A DNA stretch of 64,000 bases. It comes from Methanolobus sp. GTDB lineage: Archaea; Halobacteriota; Methanosarcinia; Methanosarcinales; Methanosarcinaceae. Below the pieces are notes generated by a model. It saw only the letters and a program-made list of their open reading frames with translations, was not told the origin of the DNA and made no database searches. The translations under genes and the position numbers were made by a program. The stretch lies in NCBI GenBank assembly GCA_029762595.1, contig JARVGJ010000006.1, forward strand, positions 47,897 to 111,896, written 5' to 3'. Below, in pieces: positions 44,343 through 55,797 of this stretch (position 1 is its first letter; each line of letters opens with the position of its first letter).

Positions 44343-44747
44343 CTACCTGTATGACTTCTGATATCTGGCACGTGCACCTGGTCCACCAAACTTCTTGGTT
44401 TCCTTCTGTCTGGAGTCGTTGACCAGGAGATTACGGTCATATGTCATGTAAGTGTCTCTGAGGTTTGTGTCACTACTCCAGTCCACGATACCTCTGGCAA
44501 TTGCGGTTCTTGCAGCATTTGCCTGACCAATGATGCCGCCACCTTTCACAACAACATCTATGTCTATATTTTCAGCGACATCTCCTGCAAGCATGACTGC
44601 CTCGATGATCTTAAGTTTTGCGAATTCAGGATCATATATCTCAAGTGGCTTTTTGTTTATACGCACTTTTCCGGTTCCCTTCTTCACAGTTGCACGTGCA
44701 ATAGCTGTTTTCTTCTTACCTGATGAGGTTACAACTTTAACGGACAT
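44343..44747 (-). CDS. rpsI: 30S ribosomal protein S9
   Basis: [28 protein letters not shown]...[14 protein letters not shown]. Confidence 0.98.
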   Translation of the reverse strand: MSVKVVTSSGKKKTAIARATVKKGTGKVRINKKPLEIYDPEFAKLKIIEAVMLAGDVAENIDIDVVVKGGGIIGQANAARTAIARGIVDWSSDTNLRDTYMTYDRNLLVNDSRQKETKKFGGPGARARYQKSYR

Positions 44748-44764
44748 TATAATCTTCCTCCTTT

Positions 44765-45193
44765 TTAGAACTTAGCACCCAGTTTCTTACTGACATCGCC
44801 AAGTTTGAGGTATTTGTTTGAGCTCAGACGATCCATGCTTGCCTCTTCTACCTTTGCGGCTTCTTTATTGCTGAGTTCCATCGGGACACCAACATACACC
44901 TTCAGGCGGGACATTGCATCTTTTCCTCTTGCACGCTTATAAGGTAACATTCCTCTGATCGTTCTTTTGAGGATCCTGTCAGGTCTTTTTGGGAAATATG
45001 GTCCGAATTCAGGCTTGCCTATTTGCATAGTTTCTTTATATTCCCTTAGTGTGGTGAACTTTGAACCCGAAATCACTGCCTTTTCAGCATTGATGATATC
45101 AATCTTCTCTCCGGAAAGCAACTTCTTTGCCACTGTACTTGCAAGCCTTCCCATAATGAGTCCTTCTGCATCGATAACTGTCATCTTCTTCAC
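44765..45193 (-). CDS. rplM: 50S ribosomal protein L13
   Basis: [38 protein letters not shown]. Confidence 0.97.
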   Translation of the reverse strand: MKKMTVIDAEGLIMGRLASTVAKKLLSGEKIDIINAEKAVISGSKFTTLREYKETMQIGKPEFGPYFPKRPDRILKRTIRGMLPYKRARGKDAMSRLKVYVGVPMELSNKEAAKVEEASMDRLSSNKYLKLGDVSKKLGAKF

Positions 45194-45574
45194 CTACTGT
45201 AAGATCCTGATCCCTGACCCTTTTGGGTTCTCTTCCAATATCTGCTCGATAGTCAGGCATTTGCCGCCAAGGCCTGTGATCTTTTCCATTGCAGTTGCAC
45301 TGAAATTGTATGCTGCTACAGTGATCGCTTTCTCAAGTGATCCTGATCCGAGGACCTTGCCTGCAACAAGTACCGTCTCTCCATCATTTGCATACCTGTT
45401 GATCTTACTAAGGTTTACCTGTGCGTAGTTCCTTCCAGGTTTTTCCAACCTTTTAGCCACATCTCTCCAGATTGCGACTTCATTCTGACGTGCTCCTTCC
45501 TTCAGTGCTGTTATAAGCACAGGAGTACGGGGATTTGTCTTCCTTTCGATTTTTACGTTTGTATTCTTGCTCAT
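45194..45574 (-). CDS. 50S ribosomal protein L18e
   Basis: NPRTPVLITALKEGARQNEVAIWRDVAKRLEKPGRNYAQVNLSKI. Confidence 0.96.
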   Translation of the reverse strand: MSKNTNVKIERKTNPRTPVLITALKEGARQNEVAIWRDVAKRLEKPGRNYAQVNLSKINRYANDGETVLVAGKVLGSGSLEKAITVAAYNFSATAMEKITGLGGKCLTIEQILEENPKGSGIRILQ

Positions 45575-45753
45575 AATGTTCCTCCGCAAGAGTATGTCTC
45601 ACTCACGCATGCAATGCGTTCGAACATCCTTATGGTGCCAGTTAAGTAAGAACATGAATGCCTGTATAATCAGACTGCTGTGTGAATGACATTAATAGTA
45701 CATAAAGATTATGAAGGACAGAAAGAATATAATGACGGAAAGGGACAGAATGA

Positions 45754-46233
45754 TCATGAAGGCTCATCTGCTTTGAGGAATATACTTCCATAAACCTTTT
45801 CATATATTGTTTTTATGTTGCACCCCATCTCCTTTGCAATCAGCAACCCGGCAATTTCTATGTCCACCAGATCTCCAAGTTGTTCCTGTTTATTATTGAT
45901 GAGGGCTGTTGCCTCCCTTGCATTTTTACCACTTTTTGCTACTATCAGGGCTATTATATCCTCAATGGTCGACCTTTCGCTGAATATTGCATCAGAAGGT
46001 CTGAATCCATGGGGTATCTCTATTTTACTGATGTCAAAAATGGGGGCCAGCATATTGCCATCGAATCTTAACAGATGTGCTCCTATTGCCCTGTCCCTTA
46101 TCTTTGATGCAAGGTCAGGTGCCATCCATTTAAGGTCAAAGGAAAGTGTGAATTCAAAATCCTTGATGGACAGGGAATCCTTATTATTTCTTTTGAAAGG
46201 GGTTGCAGTCACAAGTATCAGTTCATCCATCAT
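45754..46233 (-). CDS. DUF2240 family protein
   Basis: 159 aa; MDELILVTATPFKRNNKDSLSIKDFEFTLSFDLKWMAPDLASKIRDRAIGAHLLRFDG. Confidence 0.7.
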   Translation of the reverse strand: MMDELILVTATPFKRNNKDSLSIKDFEFTLSFDLKWMAPDLASKIRDRAIGAHLLRFDGNMLAPIFDISKIEIPHGFRPSDAIFSERSTIEDIIALIVAKSGKNAREATALINNKQEQLGDLVDIEIAGLLIAKEMGCNIKTIYEKVYGSIFLKADEPS

Positions 46234-46718
46234 GAACCTCTGCGAAGCTCATCAATGATCGTATCGGCAACCCTGCCGCATTCGGTTCTCTTAGGGCCGT
46301 CTATATGGTTTATCTGAAGTACCAGCAATTCGTTCTCAAGAATAGCTCTCACAAGATAGATGTCGCCTCTGAAAGGGACACGATTATACTTCCCGTCAAG
46401 ATAGCTATATCTGAGGTGAATCCGGAAATCCATTATCCCTTCTTTTTCAAGGGTCTCTGCTACATCATTGACATTATCGTAGTTCAGCGGGGAAAAATCA
46501 ATGCCATTGGTAACAACTTCCACAGCAATCTCTCTTTTTGCCTGTATCCTGTGACCTCTCTGGGTAACAGATTCGGTAACGAACATCCCAAACTTACCAT
46601 CCATATTCGCCATGACCTTCACAAAAAAAGGAAGGTCGGAATGGTAGCGATATTTCTGTTCAAATTCCACATTTCTGTGTGGAAACCGATGATATATGCG
46701 TTTTCGCATCATGTTCAA
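46230..46718 (-). CDS. conserved hypothetical protein
   Basis: 162 aa; 4-nt overlap with the DUF2240 gene. Confidence 0.75.
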   Translation of the reverse strand: MNMMRKRIYHRFPHRNVEFEQKYRYHSDLPFFVKVMANMDGKFGMFVTESVTQRGHRIQAKREIAVEVVTNGIDFSPLNYDNVNDVAETLEKEGIMDFRIHLRYSYLDGKYNRVPFRGDIYLVRAILENELLVLQINHIDGPKRTECGRVADTIIDELRRGS

Positions 46719-46759
46719 TTGCTACCATCCCTTTTTTAATAGAAAATTTGTTGCAGGTC

Positions 46760-48331
46760 TTAAAGCTTGATAAGCTTTGCATCTATTATTCCTTCAACTG
46801 CTCTCATTTCTTCCAGAATAGGCTCAGGTACCTCTGAATCCACGTTAAGGACCATTATAGTAGCTCCTCCTATCTCTGCTCTTCCTACCTGCATGCCGGA
46901 TATGTTGATGTTGTTCTTACCAAGCACCAGGCAGCAAGGTCCGATCACATTGGGTTTGTTAATATGATTTGCCACTATAAGATAGCCTGATGTTATCATA
47001 TCAACACGTTCATCATTGACTGCGATGATCTTTCCTTTTCCACCTACTACTGTACCCACAATGGATGCCTTATCCTGGCCCTTTATAATTTCGACTTTTA
47101 TTGTTGAGCTGAACTCTTCGGTTGTCTCTGATTTACTTTCAACGACATCTACCTTTCTTGACTTTGCCAGGGCCCCTGCATTTACATAGTTGACTGCTGA
47201 TCCCAGTGCAAATTGCAGCATCCCTTTTATTGCAGCAATGGTTACCGGACGTATGTCTTTCTCTGCAATATCGCCATTGTATGAAATTTCCATTTTCTCA
47301 TAGTTCTTGCCAAGAAGCTGTGCACACGCATTGCTCATCTTTTCAGCAAGCTGTATATAAGGTGAAAGCATGGTCATCAACTCTGGCTTGACCGATGGTA
47401 TGTTTATGGCGTTCTTTGCAGTTCCTCCTTCAAGTACGGAAACTACTTCTTCGGCAACTGAAACAGCCACATTTATCTGAGCTTCTTGTGTAGAAGCGCC
47501 AAGATGCGGTGTAACTATAAGGTTTTTGCATTCAAGCAGAGGACTGTCAAAAGGTGGTTCGTTGACAAATACATCTATTGCAGCACCAGCTATTTTTTTA
47601 CTGTTCAGTGCATCGGCAAGTGCTTGCTCATTGATAATGCCTCCACGTGCGCAATTGATAATTCTGGCATTGCTTTTCATCATTGCGAACTCTTCTGCAT
47701 CTATGATGTTCTTTGTCTCTTTTGTGAGGGGGGTGTGGACTGTGATAAAGTCTGCCTGCTTTACGATATCATGTACAGACATCATCCTGACTCCCATCTC
47801 TTTTGCCCTTTCCTCTGAAACAAAGGGATCATATGCCAGGATGGACATGTTAAGTCCCTGTGCCCTTTTGGACACTTCTGCACCGATGCGGCCAAGGCCG
47901 ATAACACCCAGTATCTTCCCATTGACCTCAACACCCATGAACTTGTTGCGCTCCCACTTTTTAGACTTCAGCGACTCGTTTGCCTGTGGGATGTTCCTGG
48001 CAAGGGACATCATCATTGCAATTGTGTGCTCGGCAGCGGAGAGCATGTTACCTTCGGGTGCATTTACAACGATTATTCCTTTTTCCGTGGCAGCTTCCAC
48101 ATCCACGTTATCGACGCCCACACCCGCCCTTCCAATGATCATCATCCTGTCGGCGGCCTCTATGACCTTTCTTGTAACCTGGGTTCCGCTTCTTATCACA
48201 AGCGCATCGTATTCGTTTATCTTTTCAGCGAGTTCCTCTTCTGAAAGCCCTGTAAGGACATCAACTGTGAAATGCTGCTGAAGTATCGTTAATCCCTGCT
48301 CTGATAATGGATCACTAACTAGTACTTTCAT
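46760..48331 (-). CDS. serA: D-3-phosphoglycerate dehydrogenase
   Basis: MKVLVSDPLSEQGL, GRAGVGVDNVDVEAATEKGIIVVNAPEGN, VIGLGRIGAEVSKRA, C-terminal ACT domain. Confidence 0.98.
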   Translation of the reverse strand: MKVLVSDPLSEQGLTILQQHFTVDVLTGLSEEELAEKINEYDALVIRSGTQVTRKVIEAADRMMIIGRAGVGVDNVDVEAATEKGIIVVNAPEGNMLSAAEHTIAMMMSLARNIPQANESLKSKKWERNKFMGVEVNGKILGVIGLGRIGAEVSKRAQGLNMSILAYDPFVSEERAKEMGVRMMSVHDIVKQADFITVHTPLTKETKNIIDAEEFAMMKSNARIINCARGGIINEQALADALNSKKIAGAAIDVFVNEPPFDSPLLECKNLIVTPHLGASTQEAQINVAVSVAEEVVSVLEGGTAKNAINIPSVKPELMTMLSPYIQLAEKMSNACAQLLGKNYEKMEISYNGDIAEKDIRPVTIAAIKGMLQFALGSAVNYVNAGALAKSRKVDVVESKSETTEEFSSTIKVEIIKGQDKASIVGTVVGGKGKIIAVNDERVDMITSGYLIVANHINKPNVIGPCCLVLGKNNINISGMQVGRAEIGGATIMVLNVDSEVPEPILEEMRAVEGIIDAKLIKL

Positions 48332-48687
48332 TTTATATGTCTCCGCAGATAAGTGCAATATTAAGTGCAATATAGATGAATTGCGTATATTGGTTTATAT
48401 GGTTAAGGGCTAATGCGGTTATATCTTTTTCTACATATGGCTCAATGCCTGCATAGCCCCTTTCAAACTATTTCAACCTGCTTTTCAAATGCACCATTTT
48501 ACATATACTTGTCTCTTCAAAAACTTAAATACTTGGTACTATTTAATTCAATAGTCCTTCATTTTGCCTATTTTCCCGGAATAGATGGGAACATATATAT
48601 AAAATACCCCATATTGGCCTTAAATATAGGTAAAAATCAAATCCCCCTCTTATAATCGCCACAATACAGTTTTTTTTCATAGCAGGG

Positions 48688-51078
48688 TTGTATATGAGAA
48701 AAGATATAATAATAGTGTCACTATCAACATCTTTTGCTATCCTGTTCTGGATTGCAGATACATATATAGTACATACAGTATTTACAGCCAGTATACTACC
48801 CTTTTCCCCTGTACAGCAGGAATTTTTCCATGGTGTATACTTGAGATTCGTTGTTTTTGTAGGCTTAGTTCTCTTTGGTATGACTGTCTCAAAGATGGCT
48901 CAAAAATGTCAGTCTGCCGAAATTGAGCTTCTATCCCAGTTAAGATTTGAGAGCATTGTTGCAGAGATCTCCTCCCATTTCATCGGGAAAAAGTCAAAAG
49001 ATATAGATAAGGGGATTAACTTTTCCCTCAAAAAGATAGCTGAGTTCGCAGATGCAGATTGCAGCTATCTGGTAATTTTCTCCCATGACTCCTTTCAAAA
49101 GGATACAATATATCAATGGCACTCCGCAGACGTTGGATATGAGGGAACAGATGTCTATCCTGGCAGGGATTTCCCATGGTGGATGGATAAATTGAACTCT
49201 CCGGATATCGTCCATATATACGATGTGTCAAAACTTCCTCCATCTGCAGGCAAGGAAAAGGATTCTTTAGAAAATGCAGGTGTCATGTCCGTACTTTCCA
49301 TTCCATTGCAGTCCAACGGACAACTTATTGGTGCTATAGGATTTGATTCCATAGGCCGCAAAAAAAAGTGGTCTCCTAATTACATTAAACTGATGAGGAT
49401 AATCGGCGATATATTCCTTGACAGTATAGAAAGGAAAAAAGCTGAAGAATCTGTGGAAAAACACAGGGAAAGGCTGGCAAGGGCCCAGGCAATATCACAT
49501 ACTGGAAGCTGGGAGGTTGATCTGCGCACAAAAAAGCACTTCTGGTCAGAGGAAATGTACTATCTCATGGGTTTTTTGCCAGATGGGATCAGTATTAACA
49601 GGAACACCTATATGGAGCTGATACATCCTGATGACAGGGCTTTATTCAATTCATGCGTTAGAAACGCACTTTCCATTCCTGGTTATAAATTTGACGTAAA
49701 GACCAGGGTTATCAGAAAGACCGGTTCTATCTGTATCCTTCATTCTCTTGGTGAAGTAACGTGGGACAATGAAGGAAAACAACTACTTTTCCAGGGTACA
49801 ACCCAGGACATTACCGACCTGTCAATTGCCGAGGAAGATCTTCATAGAAAGAATCGCAATCTACTCATTCTCCAGTCTACTGCTTTGATAGCTGCAAGCT
49901 CAATGGAAATGCAGGACCTTCTGAGGGATGTCCTGAAGGAGATAAACTCTTACGTAGAATGTGACTTTGGCTGCATATATCTTCTCTCTCCAAAGGACAA
50001 CTGTTTCCGACTCTGTTCCTCAAATGGTATCAATGATCATATGAAAGATAAAATTAACAACATACCCGGCGATGATCCCCTGTTCCAAACAATGCCGGAT
50101 ATGAAAAGTACATGGATGGCAGGAACGATCGATAATTTACCGGGAATTCTTAATGACTTCATGTCAAAAGAAGGTATTGAAAACATAGTTTACATTCCTA
50201 TTGTCTCCCGCGAAGAACTTGTCGGGATTATATTGCTGTTCTCTGGACAGGATACTTATATATCAGGTGCTGATCTTGAAATACTGGGAAATGTGGGTCA
50301 CCAGGTCGGTATAACCGTTGAGAACATACGTCTTCTGGATGAGACTCGAAAAGCCTATGAAGAGCTCAAATCACTGGACAGGATGAAAGATGAGTTTGTA
50401 GCAAACATCACTCATGAACTTAAAACTCCACTTATATCCATCAAAGGATACAGTGAGGTCATTTATGAGGGACTTTTGGGTGAGCTCGATGAAAAGCAAA
50501 AACAGTGTATGAAAATAATTGTATCCAATTCTGAGCGCCTGGAGCATCTGATCGAATCCCTCCTTAATATGAATTCTCTCTATTTTGAAAAATATCATGT
50601 GTTCTCCCCCATCCATTTGAAAGATGTGCTTGATGGTGCTATAAACAGTCTTTCCATGAGGATGGAGGAAAAGAAAATAAGTATAAATAAAGTCTATCCT
50701 CAGGAACTCTCTCTTGTGTATGGGAACTGTGAGTTTCTGAAATGTCTCTTTGTCTATGTTCTGGATAATTCCATTAAATTCTCGCCACAGGATTCTGAGA
50801 TATTGATATCAATACGCCAGACTGAAAGATGTCTATATGTAGACATCAGTGATCACGGCATAGGCATTCCAGAAAACTGTATGGACCGTATATTTGAAAG
50901 GTTCTACCAGGTAGACGGGTCAGCAACACGCATCTACGGAGGCAACGGGCTGGGTCTGTATCTGGCAAAGAACATCGCTGAACTGCATTCAGGAACAATA
51001 GAGGTTGAAAGCGAGGAAGGCGCAGGCACTGTGGTACATATCTCTGTTCCGCTCTTCAACCCTAAAATTCACACATAG
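48688..51078 (+). CDS. membrane GAF/PAS sensor histidine kinase
   Basis: 796 aa; two TMs, GAF, PAS, GAF, FVANITHELKTPLISIKGYSEVI, DHGIGIPENCMDRIFERFYQ. Confidence 0.95.
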   Translation: MYMRKDIIIVSLSTSFAILFWIADTYIVHTVFTASILPFSPVQQEFFHGVYLRFVVFVGLVLFGMTVSKMAQKCQSAEIELLSQLRFESIVAEISSHFIGKKSKDIDKGINFSLKKIAEFADADCSYLVIFSHDSFQKDTIYQWHSADVGYEGTDVYPGRDFPWWMDKLNSPDIVHIYDVSKLPPSAGKEKDSLENAGVMSVLSIPLQSNGQLIGAIGFDSIGRKKKWSPNYIKLMRIIGDIFLDSIERKKAEESVEKHRERLARAQAISHTGSWEVDLRTKKHFWSEEMYYLMGFLPDGISINRNTYMELIHPDDRALFNSCVRNALSIPGYKFDVKTRVIRKTGSICILHSLGEVTWDNEGKQLLFQGTTQDITDLSIAEEDLHRKNRNLLILQSTALIAASSMEMQDLLRDVLKEINSYVECDFGCIYLLSPKDNCFRLCSSNGINDHMKDKINNIPGDDPLFQTMPDMKSTWMAGTIDNLPGILNDFMSKEGIENIVYIPIVSREELVGIILLFSGQDTYISGADLEILGNVGHQVGITVENIRLLDETRKAYEELKSLDRMKDEFVANITHELKTPLISIKGYSEVIYEGLLGELDEKQKQCMKIIVSNSERLEHLIESLLNMNSLYFEKYHVFSPIHLKDVLDGAINSLSMRMEEKKISINKVYPQELSLVYGNCEFLKCLFVYVLDNSIKFSPQDSEILISIRQTERCLYVDISDHGIGIPENCMDRIFERFYQVDGSATRIYGGNGLGLYLAKNIAELHSGTIEVESEEGAGTVVHISVPLFNPKIHT

Positions 51079-51084
51079 TTATCT

Positions 51085-51801
51085 TTAATCTTCTCTGAAA
51101 CGGAAATAAACTCTCCTGTTGTTCTTACCCTTATTCTCTGCCTTGATTATCTCTATGTGAGGTATCTCTGCTGTATTTGCTATATGGGTACCGCCACAGG
51201 CCTGGATGTCAACTTCAGGGATATTTATTATTCTGATCTCATCTATTTCAGGAGGGAACGCTCCCATGAGTTTTACCACAGAAGGTATCTTCAATGCTTC
51301 TCCTCTTGGCATGCTCTCAATGCTAACAGGTAAATTGCGGTCGATTATTTCATTTACCTTTATCTCATAGGATTTGATAAGCTCCCTGTCAAAATCTTCA
51401 AGGTTAAAATCCACACGTGTCTTATCTTCTCCCAGCTGGTTGCCTGATATTTTTGCTCCTGTCTCGTTGTGTATGATGGCACTTAGTATATGGCAGGCTG
51501 TATGGTACTGCATGAACAGGTGCCTTCTGTCCCAGTCGATGATCCCTTTGACCCTATCACCGGCCTTCAATCCCGGCCCTGAAACCTCATGGCTGATATT
51601 ACCTTGGAGTTTAGATACATAGCTAACAGGGAATTCAGTCCCATCTTCCTCCTTCACAAGCATTCCAGTATCATGGGGCTGACCACCGGAATTGGGATAG
51701 AATGCAGTTCTGTCAAGTATTACGAACTTATCATCCTTGACATTTTCAACAGTTGCTTCGAATTCTTTGAGATAACAGTTAGTAAGATACAGTTCTTTCA
51801 T
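51085..51801 (-). CDS. alanyl-tRNA editing protein AlaX
   Basis: LDRTAFYPNSGGQPHDTG, MQYHTACHILSAII, QACGGTHIANTAEI. Confidence 0.96.
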   Translation of the reverse strand: MKELYLTNCYLKEFEATVENVKDDKFVILDRTAFYPNSGGQPHDTGMLVKEEDGTEFPVSYVSKLQGNISHEVSGPGLKAGDRVKGIIDWDRRHLFMQYHTACHILSAIIHNETGAKISGNQLGEDKTRVDFNLEDFDRELIKSYEIKVNEIIDRNLPVSIESMPRGEALKIPSVVKLMGAFPPEIDEIRIINIPEVDIQACGGTHIANTAEIPHIEIIKAENKGKNNRRVYFRFRED

Positions 51802-51904
51802 GAATGTAGTTTAATGTCCTTATCAAAATTAATCGTTTGCATATTATTATCTGCAAAGATTACAATAATATCAAATAGTATCTGCACCCACAAAAGATTC
51901 ATAA

Positions 51905-53209
51905 ATGACCGGTAAGATAAAAAAAGAAATATCGATATATCCGCTTCTTCTAGTGAACTTTATAGGCACCATGGGGCTAAGCTTAGTCCTTCCTTTTCTA
52001 ATTTTTCTTGTTGAGCGATTTGGTGGCAACGCGCTTATATATGGTCTAATTTCCTCAATGTATCCTTTCTTTCAGTTGATAGGTTCACCTTTGCTGGGGA
52101 GATGGTCGGACATATATGGTCGGAAAAAGGTACTATTTCTCAGTCAGACAGGCACTCTTATCTCATGGATCGTTTTTTTCATTGCTCTTTTTGTGCCGGT
52201 GGTCGCACTGGCAGATGTAAGTTCCCATACATTGGGCAGTTTCGTAATTACGGTACCACTGCTTCTTCTTTTTGCTGCAAGGGCATTTGACGGACTGACC
52301 GGGGGCAATGTTTCTGTTTCAAATGCCTATATTGCTGATATAACCGAGGAAAAGGACAGGAGTAAGAACTTTGGAAAAATGTCGATCTCCACAAATATGG
52401 GTTTCATAGTAGGCCCTGCACTTGCCGGTATTCTCAGTGTGACAATATATGGTGAAGCCCTTCCTGTGCTTGCTGCCATTCTCATATCCCTGGCGGGTAC
52501 TATCCTTATAGCATTCTATGTACCTGAATCCCGCAGATGTGACAAACAGGGACATGCAGACATGTACGTGGAGAAACCATCTATAAGCCCTGAAAAACCC
52601 GGAAGTTGTCCTGATATTACATTGGTAAGAAAACAGAAATTCAGGGATGTGCTGCAAATGAAGCATATACCCTACATGTTCCTTATATACTTCCTCCTCT
52701 TTCTTGGGTTTAATACATTCTATGCGGCCTTCCCGGTACATGCAGCAAATGACCTGCAGTGGACCATTGCAGAACTGGGTTTCTTCTTTTCTTTCCTTAG
52801 CATAATGCTTGTGATAGTCCAGGGCCCGGTACTATCATACGTTTCTAAAAGATATCCGGATACATCTTTGGTAATATTTGGAAGTTTTGTGCTTGGAAGC
52901 AACTTTGTACTGCTTTCATTTTCAAATACATATGTCACATATGCAGCAGCAGTACTTTTTGCAGTTGGCAATGGTTTCATGTGGCCATCGATCCAATCGA
53001 TGCTATCAAAGCTGGCAGGTAAGGAGAATCAGGGGATTGTCCAGGGAGTCTCAGGCAGTTTCATGAGCATTGCCAGCATTCTGGGACTCATAGGTGGAGG
53101 TTTTATCTATGAGCTTCTTGGAAGCCGGGTTTTCATAGTCTCAGCGATCATCGTCTTCATTGTGTCCATGTTATCCCTGCGGCTTCGTTCTTTCAATATA
53201 TATAAATAG
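51905..53209 (+). CDS. MFS transporter (drug/tetracycline-type)
   Basis: 434 aa, ~12 TM; SPLLGRWSDIYGRKKVLFLSQTGTLI. Confidence 0.93.
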   Translation: MTGKIKKEISIYPLLLVNFIGTMGLSLVLPFLIFLVERFGGNALIYGLISSMYPFFQLIGSPLLGRWSDIYGRKKVLFLSQTGTLISWIVFFIALFVPVVALADVSSHTLGSFVITVPLLLLFAARAFDGLTGGNVSVSNAYIADITEEKDRSKNFGKMSISTNMGFIVGPALAGILSVTIYGEALPVLAAILISLAGTILIAFYVPESRRCDKQGHADMYVEKPSISPEKPGSCPDITLVRKQKFRDVLQMKHIPYMFLIYFLLFLGFNTFYAAFPVHAANDLQWTIAELGFFFSFLSIMLVIVQGPVLSYVSKRYPDTSLVIFGSFVLGSNFVLLSFSNTYVTYAAAVLFAVGNGFMWPSIQSMLSKLAGKENQGIVQGVSGSFMSIASILGLIGGGFIYELLGSRVFIVSAIIVFIVSMLSLRLRSFNIYK

Positions 53210-53272
53210 GTCCGCAGAGACCACAATAGGTTAAAACGAACGTTAAATGAAGAAAACGGAATGAACATGTGT

Positions 53273-54619
53273 TCATTTGAGCATATATCTTACATCATAG
53301 CTACTTGCAGGATATGCGTACATGGCTTTTTTCACCTGCTCTGCGGTAAGTCCGGCCCCGATAGCCAGTGCAAAGAGATTGATGGTATCTTCGGCATCCG
53401 GCCCTATCAGGTGCGCTCCCACTACCTTCCCGGTATCTTTCTCAATGATCACTTTGGATGCGGCATGTTTAAGGTTCGTTCTTCTGGATGAATAGAAACC
53501 GCTCATGTCATTGAATATCACAGTGTGCCTCTCAGTTGCCTCTTTTTCTGCTATTCCCACTGCTGCAAGGGTTGGTATGGTAAATACGGCTGAAGCTATT
53601 CCCGTGTAGTCTGCTGTGTATTTGTTCCCTTCAAGTATATTGGATACAACAACATTTGCCTGGAGGCTTGCAGTGGGAGTAAGTGCCGGTCCGGGTAGTA
53701 TACAGTCGCCTGCGGCATATACGGCAGGATTTGAAACACTTTGGAGATACTCGTTCACAGCTATACTGCCTTCTTCAATATCCAGCTTTCCTTTTTCAGG
53801 CTCAAGATCATCAATGGCAGCAACCCTTCCCATTCCGTGGACTATCATATCACATTCATATATGACATCACTATTACTTTTCCGGTCAAAGGCTGTAATT
53901 GTAAGAGAGTCCCGGTTCTTTTCTATTCTTAGCAATTCCTGCTCTGTATGTATCCCGATGCCTGCTTTTTCAGAGGCATCTGTCAGTATGTTTGTCAGGT
54001 CGGGATCAAAGTTATTAAGAACATTCTCTCCCCTGTGGATAATAGTAACATCTGCCCCGGCCCTTGCAGCTATGTGCGCAAATTCAAAAGAGATGTAGCC
54101 GCCACCTGCAAAGATGATCTTTTCGGGAAGAGCTTTCAGGTCAAGGAACTCATCACTGGTTGTGAGATGATCCGCTCCCGGTATGTCAATGGTCCTTGGC
54201 CTTGAACCTACAGTGGCGATGATATATTTTGCAGATATCAGTTTACCATCAACTGCCAGTGTATTACTGCCATGGAAACTCACTTTCCCATGATATGTGT
54301 CTATTCCTGCCTCCCTGAATGTTTTCTCTTTTGGATCGGTCAGGGAATTTACAATCTCATCCTTTAACTCAATGATCGATGGCCATTCAAGTCTTTGGTG
54401 GCTTTCTGTGCCACTACCTACCATCCTGTTGCAGGCATCAACGATATCAGCTGCTCCGGTTAGTATCTTTTTTGGTACGCATCCGTGGAGTGCACATGTT
54501 CCGCCATATCTCCCTTTATCAGCTACAGCAACTTTCATACCGCTGTTCATAAGCTTGTATGCAACTGAAGAACCTGCCACTCCGGTACCTATCACAAAGG
54601 CATCATAATCCATTTTCAT
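53273..54619 (-). CDS. pyridine nucleotide-disulfide oxidoreductase (dihydrolipoyl dehydrogenase/mercuric-reductase-like)
   Basis: VIGTGVAGSSVAYKL, GGTCALHGCVPKKIL redox-active CxxxxC variant, VYAAGDCI. Confidence 0.93.
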   Translation of the reverse strand: MKMDYDAFVIGTGVAGSSVAYKLMNSGMKVAVADKGRYGGTCALHGCVPKKILTGAADIVDACNRMVGSGTESHQRLEWPSIIELKDEIVNSLTDPKEKTFREAGIDTYHGKVSFHGSNTLAVDGKLISAKYIIATVGSRPRTIDIPGADHLTTSDEFLDLKALPEKIIFAGGGYISFEFAHIAARAGADVTIIHRGENVLNNFDPDLTNILTDASEKAGIGIHTEQELLRIEKNRDSLTITAFDRKSNSDVIYECDMIVHGMGRVAAIDDLEPEKGKLDIEEGSIAVNEYLQSVSNPAVYAAGDCILPGPALTPTASLQANVVVSNILEGNKYTADYTGIASAVFTIPTLAAVGIAEKEATERHTVIFNDMSGFYSSRRTNLKHAASKVIIEKDTGKVVGAHLIGPDAEDTINLFALAIGAGLTAEQVKKAMYAYPASSYDVRYMLK

Positions 54620-54722
54620 TATTCATCACATCACTTTTCAAATATGGCTTTTGATCTCCCAAAGTGAAAACAGGAGCTTTCAATGCTGCCAGCTTGCACC
54701 ATTGTTATGCATTATAGGTGCT

Positions 54723-54902
54723 CTAATCTTTCTGTATCGTGATTATCTTACTGATGGATATATGTGAATAACGCTTGTCTGTTATTTCAAGTGTAAGTAC
54801 TCCGTCGGTACATGCTTTCACATTTCCCCTGAATGTAAGTATTCCTCCGCAATACACAGCAACATCTTTACCCAGGAAATTCTTAACAATAAAAGATTGC
54901 AT
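54723..54902 (-). CDS. small Sm-fold-like protein (MM0924-family-like)
   Basis: Not in the ORF track (59 aa). Manual translation MQSFIVKNFLGKDVAVYCGGILTFRGNVKACTDGVLTLEITDKRYSHISISKIITIQKD*. Confidence 0.75.
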   Translation of the reverse strand: MQSFIVKNFLGKDVAVYCGGILTFRGNVKACTDGVLTLEITDKRYSHISISKIITIQKD

Positions 54903-55083
54903 TTATATTCTGCCACTCACTTACAATAATTGTATTAAACTATCATTGATCACTTTAATATAAGTATTGATTGGCAATGCTCCCTCATAAATAGTTAATC
55001 TAATTCGATGATGCAAAAGAATGAAATAGTTGCCAAAAGATAAATAGTGCCAATCCCATTACCTAGCAAAGCGGAGTTTACCA

Positions 55084-55629
55084 ATGGCTGATAAAAGGAA
55101 AAAGCGAGGATTTTTTGAAGATATCTTTGATGAAGGTAGCTTTACAGACATAGAAGATATCATAGAGCATATGATGGACAGGTTTGGGGTCAACCTTGGT
55201 GATATTGAAAAACAACCCTTCTTCTATGGTTTTTCGGTAACCAGACGTCTGGGAGAAGAACCTGAGATCCGGGAGTTTGGGAACATTTTCCCGGAAGGTG
55301 AAGAAGATGATGAATTCGAGTCCTCTATGCAGCAGTTCAGGGTAAATGAAAGAAAACCTCTGATAGATGTCTTTGAAATCGATGATAAGGTACACGTGAC
55401 TGCAGAGCTGCCGGGTGTGGAAAAAAAGGATATTGTCCTGAATGTGACTGAGACTTTACTTACATTTAAAGCAAAGAATGATGATGATGATCTATCCTAC
55501 TCAGAGGATGTCGAACTTCCTTCAAGCATCGATCCGGATACTGCAAAGGCAACTTATCTCAATGGTGTCCTTGAAGTGGTCATGGATATAAAGGAGCTGG
55601 GTGTATCCCGTTCTGTTAATATAGAATGA
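55084..55629 (+). CDS. Hsp20/alpha-crystallin family protein
   Basis: PLIDVFEIDDKVHVTAELPGVEKKDIVLNVTETLLTFKAK...YLNGVLEVVM. Confidence 0.92.
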   Translation: MADKRKKRGFFEDIFDEGSFTDIEDIIEHMMDRFGVNLGDIEKQPFFYGFSVTRRLGEEPEIREFGNIFPEGEEDDEFESSMQQFRVNERKPLIDVFEIDDKVHVTAELPGVEKKDIVLNVTETLLTFKAKNDDDDLSYSEDVELPSSIDPDTAKATYLNGVLEVVMDIKELGVSRSVNIE

Positions 55630-55797
55630 CTGTGATCAATATTTTATTTTCCTTACTAAATATTTGGCAGTCTTTGCTAAATAGGGCAGATACAACAGGA
55701 ACAGATGGCCGGCAATTCCATATCACATCACAGGGGATTATCATAAGTAATATATAGGGATACCAAAAATTACATTTTATGGCTCAGAGGTAATCGA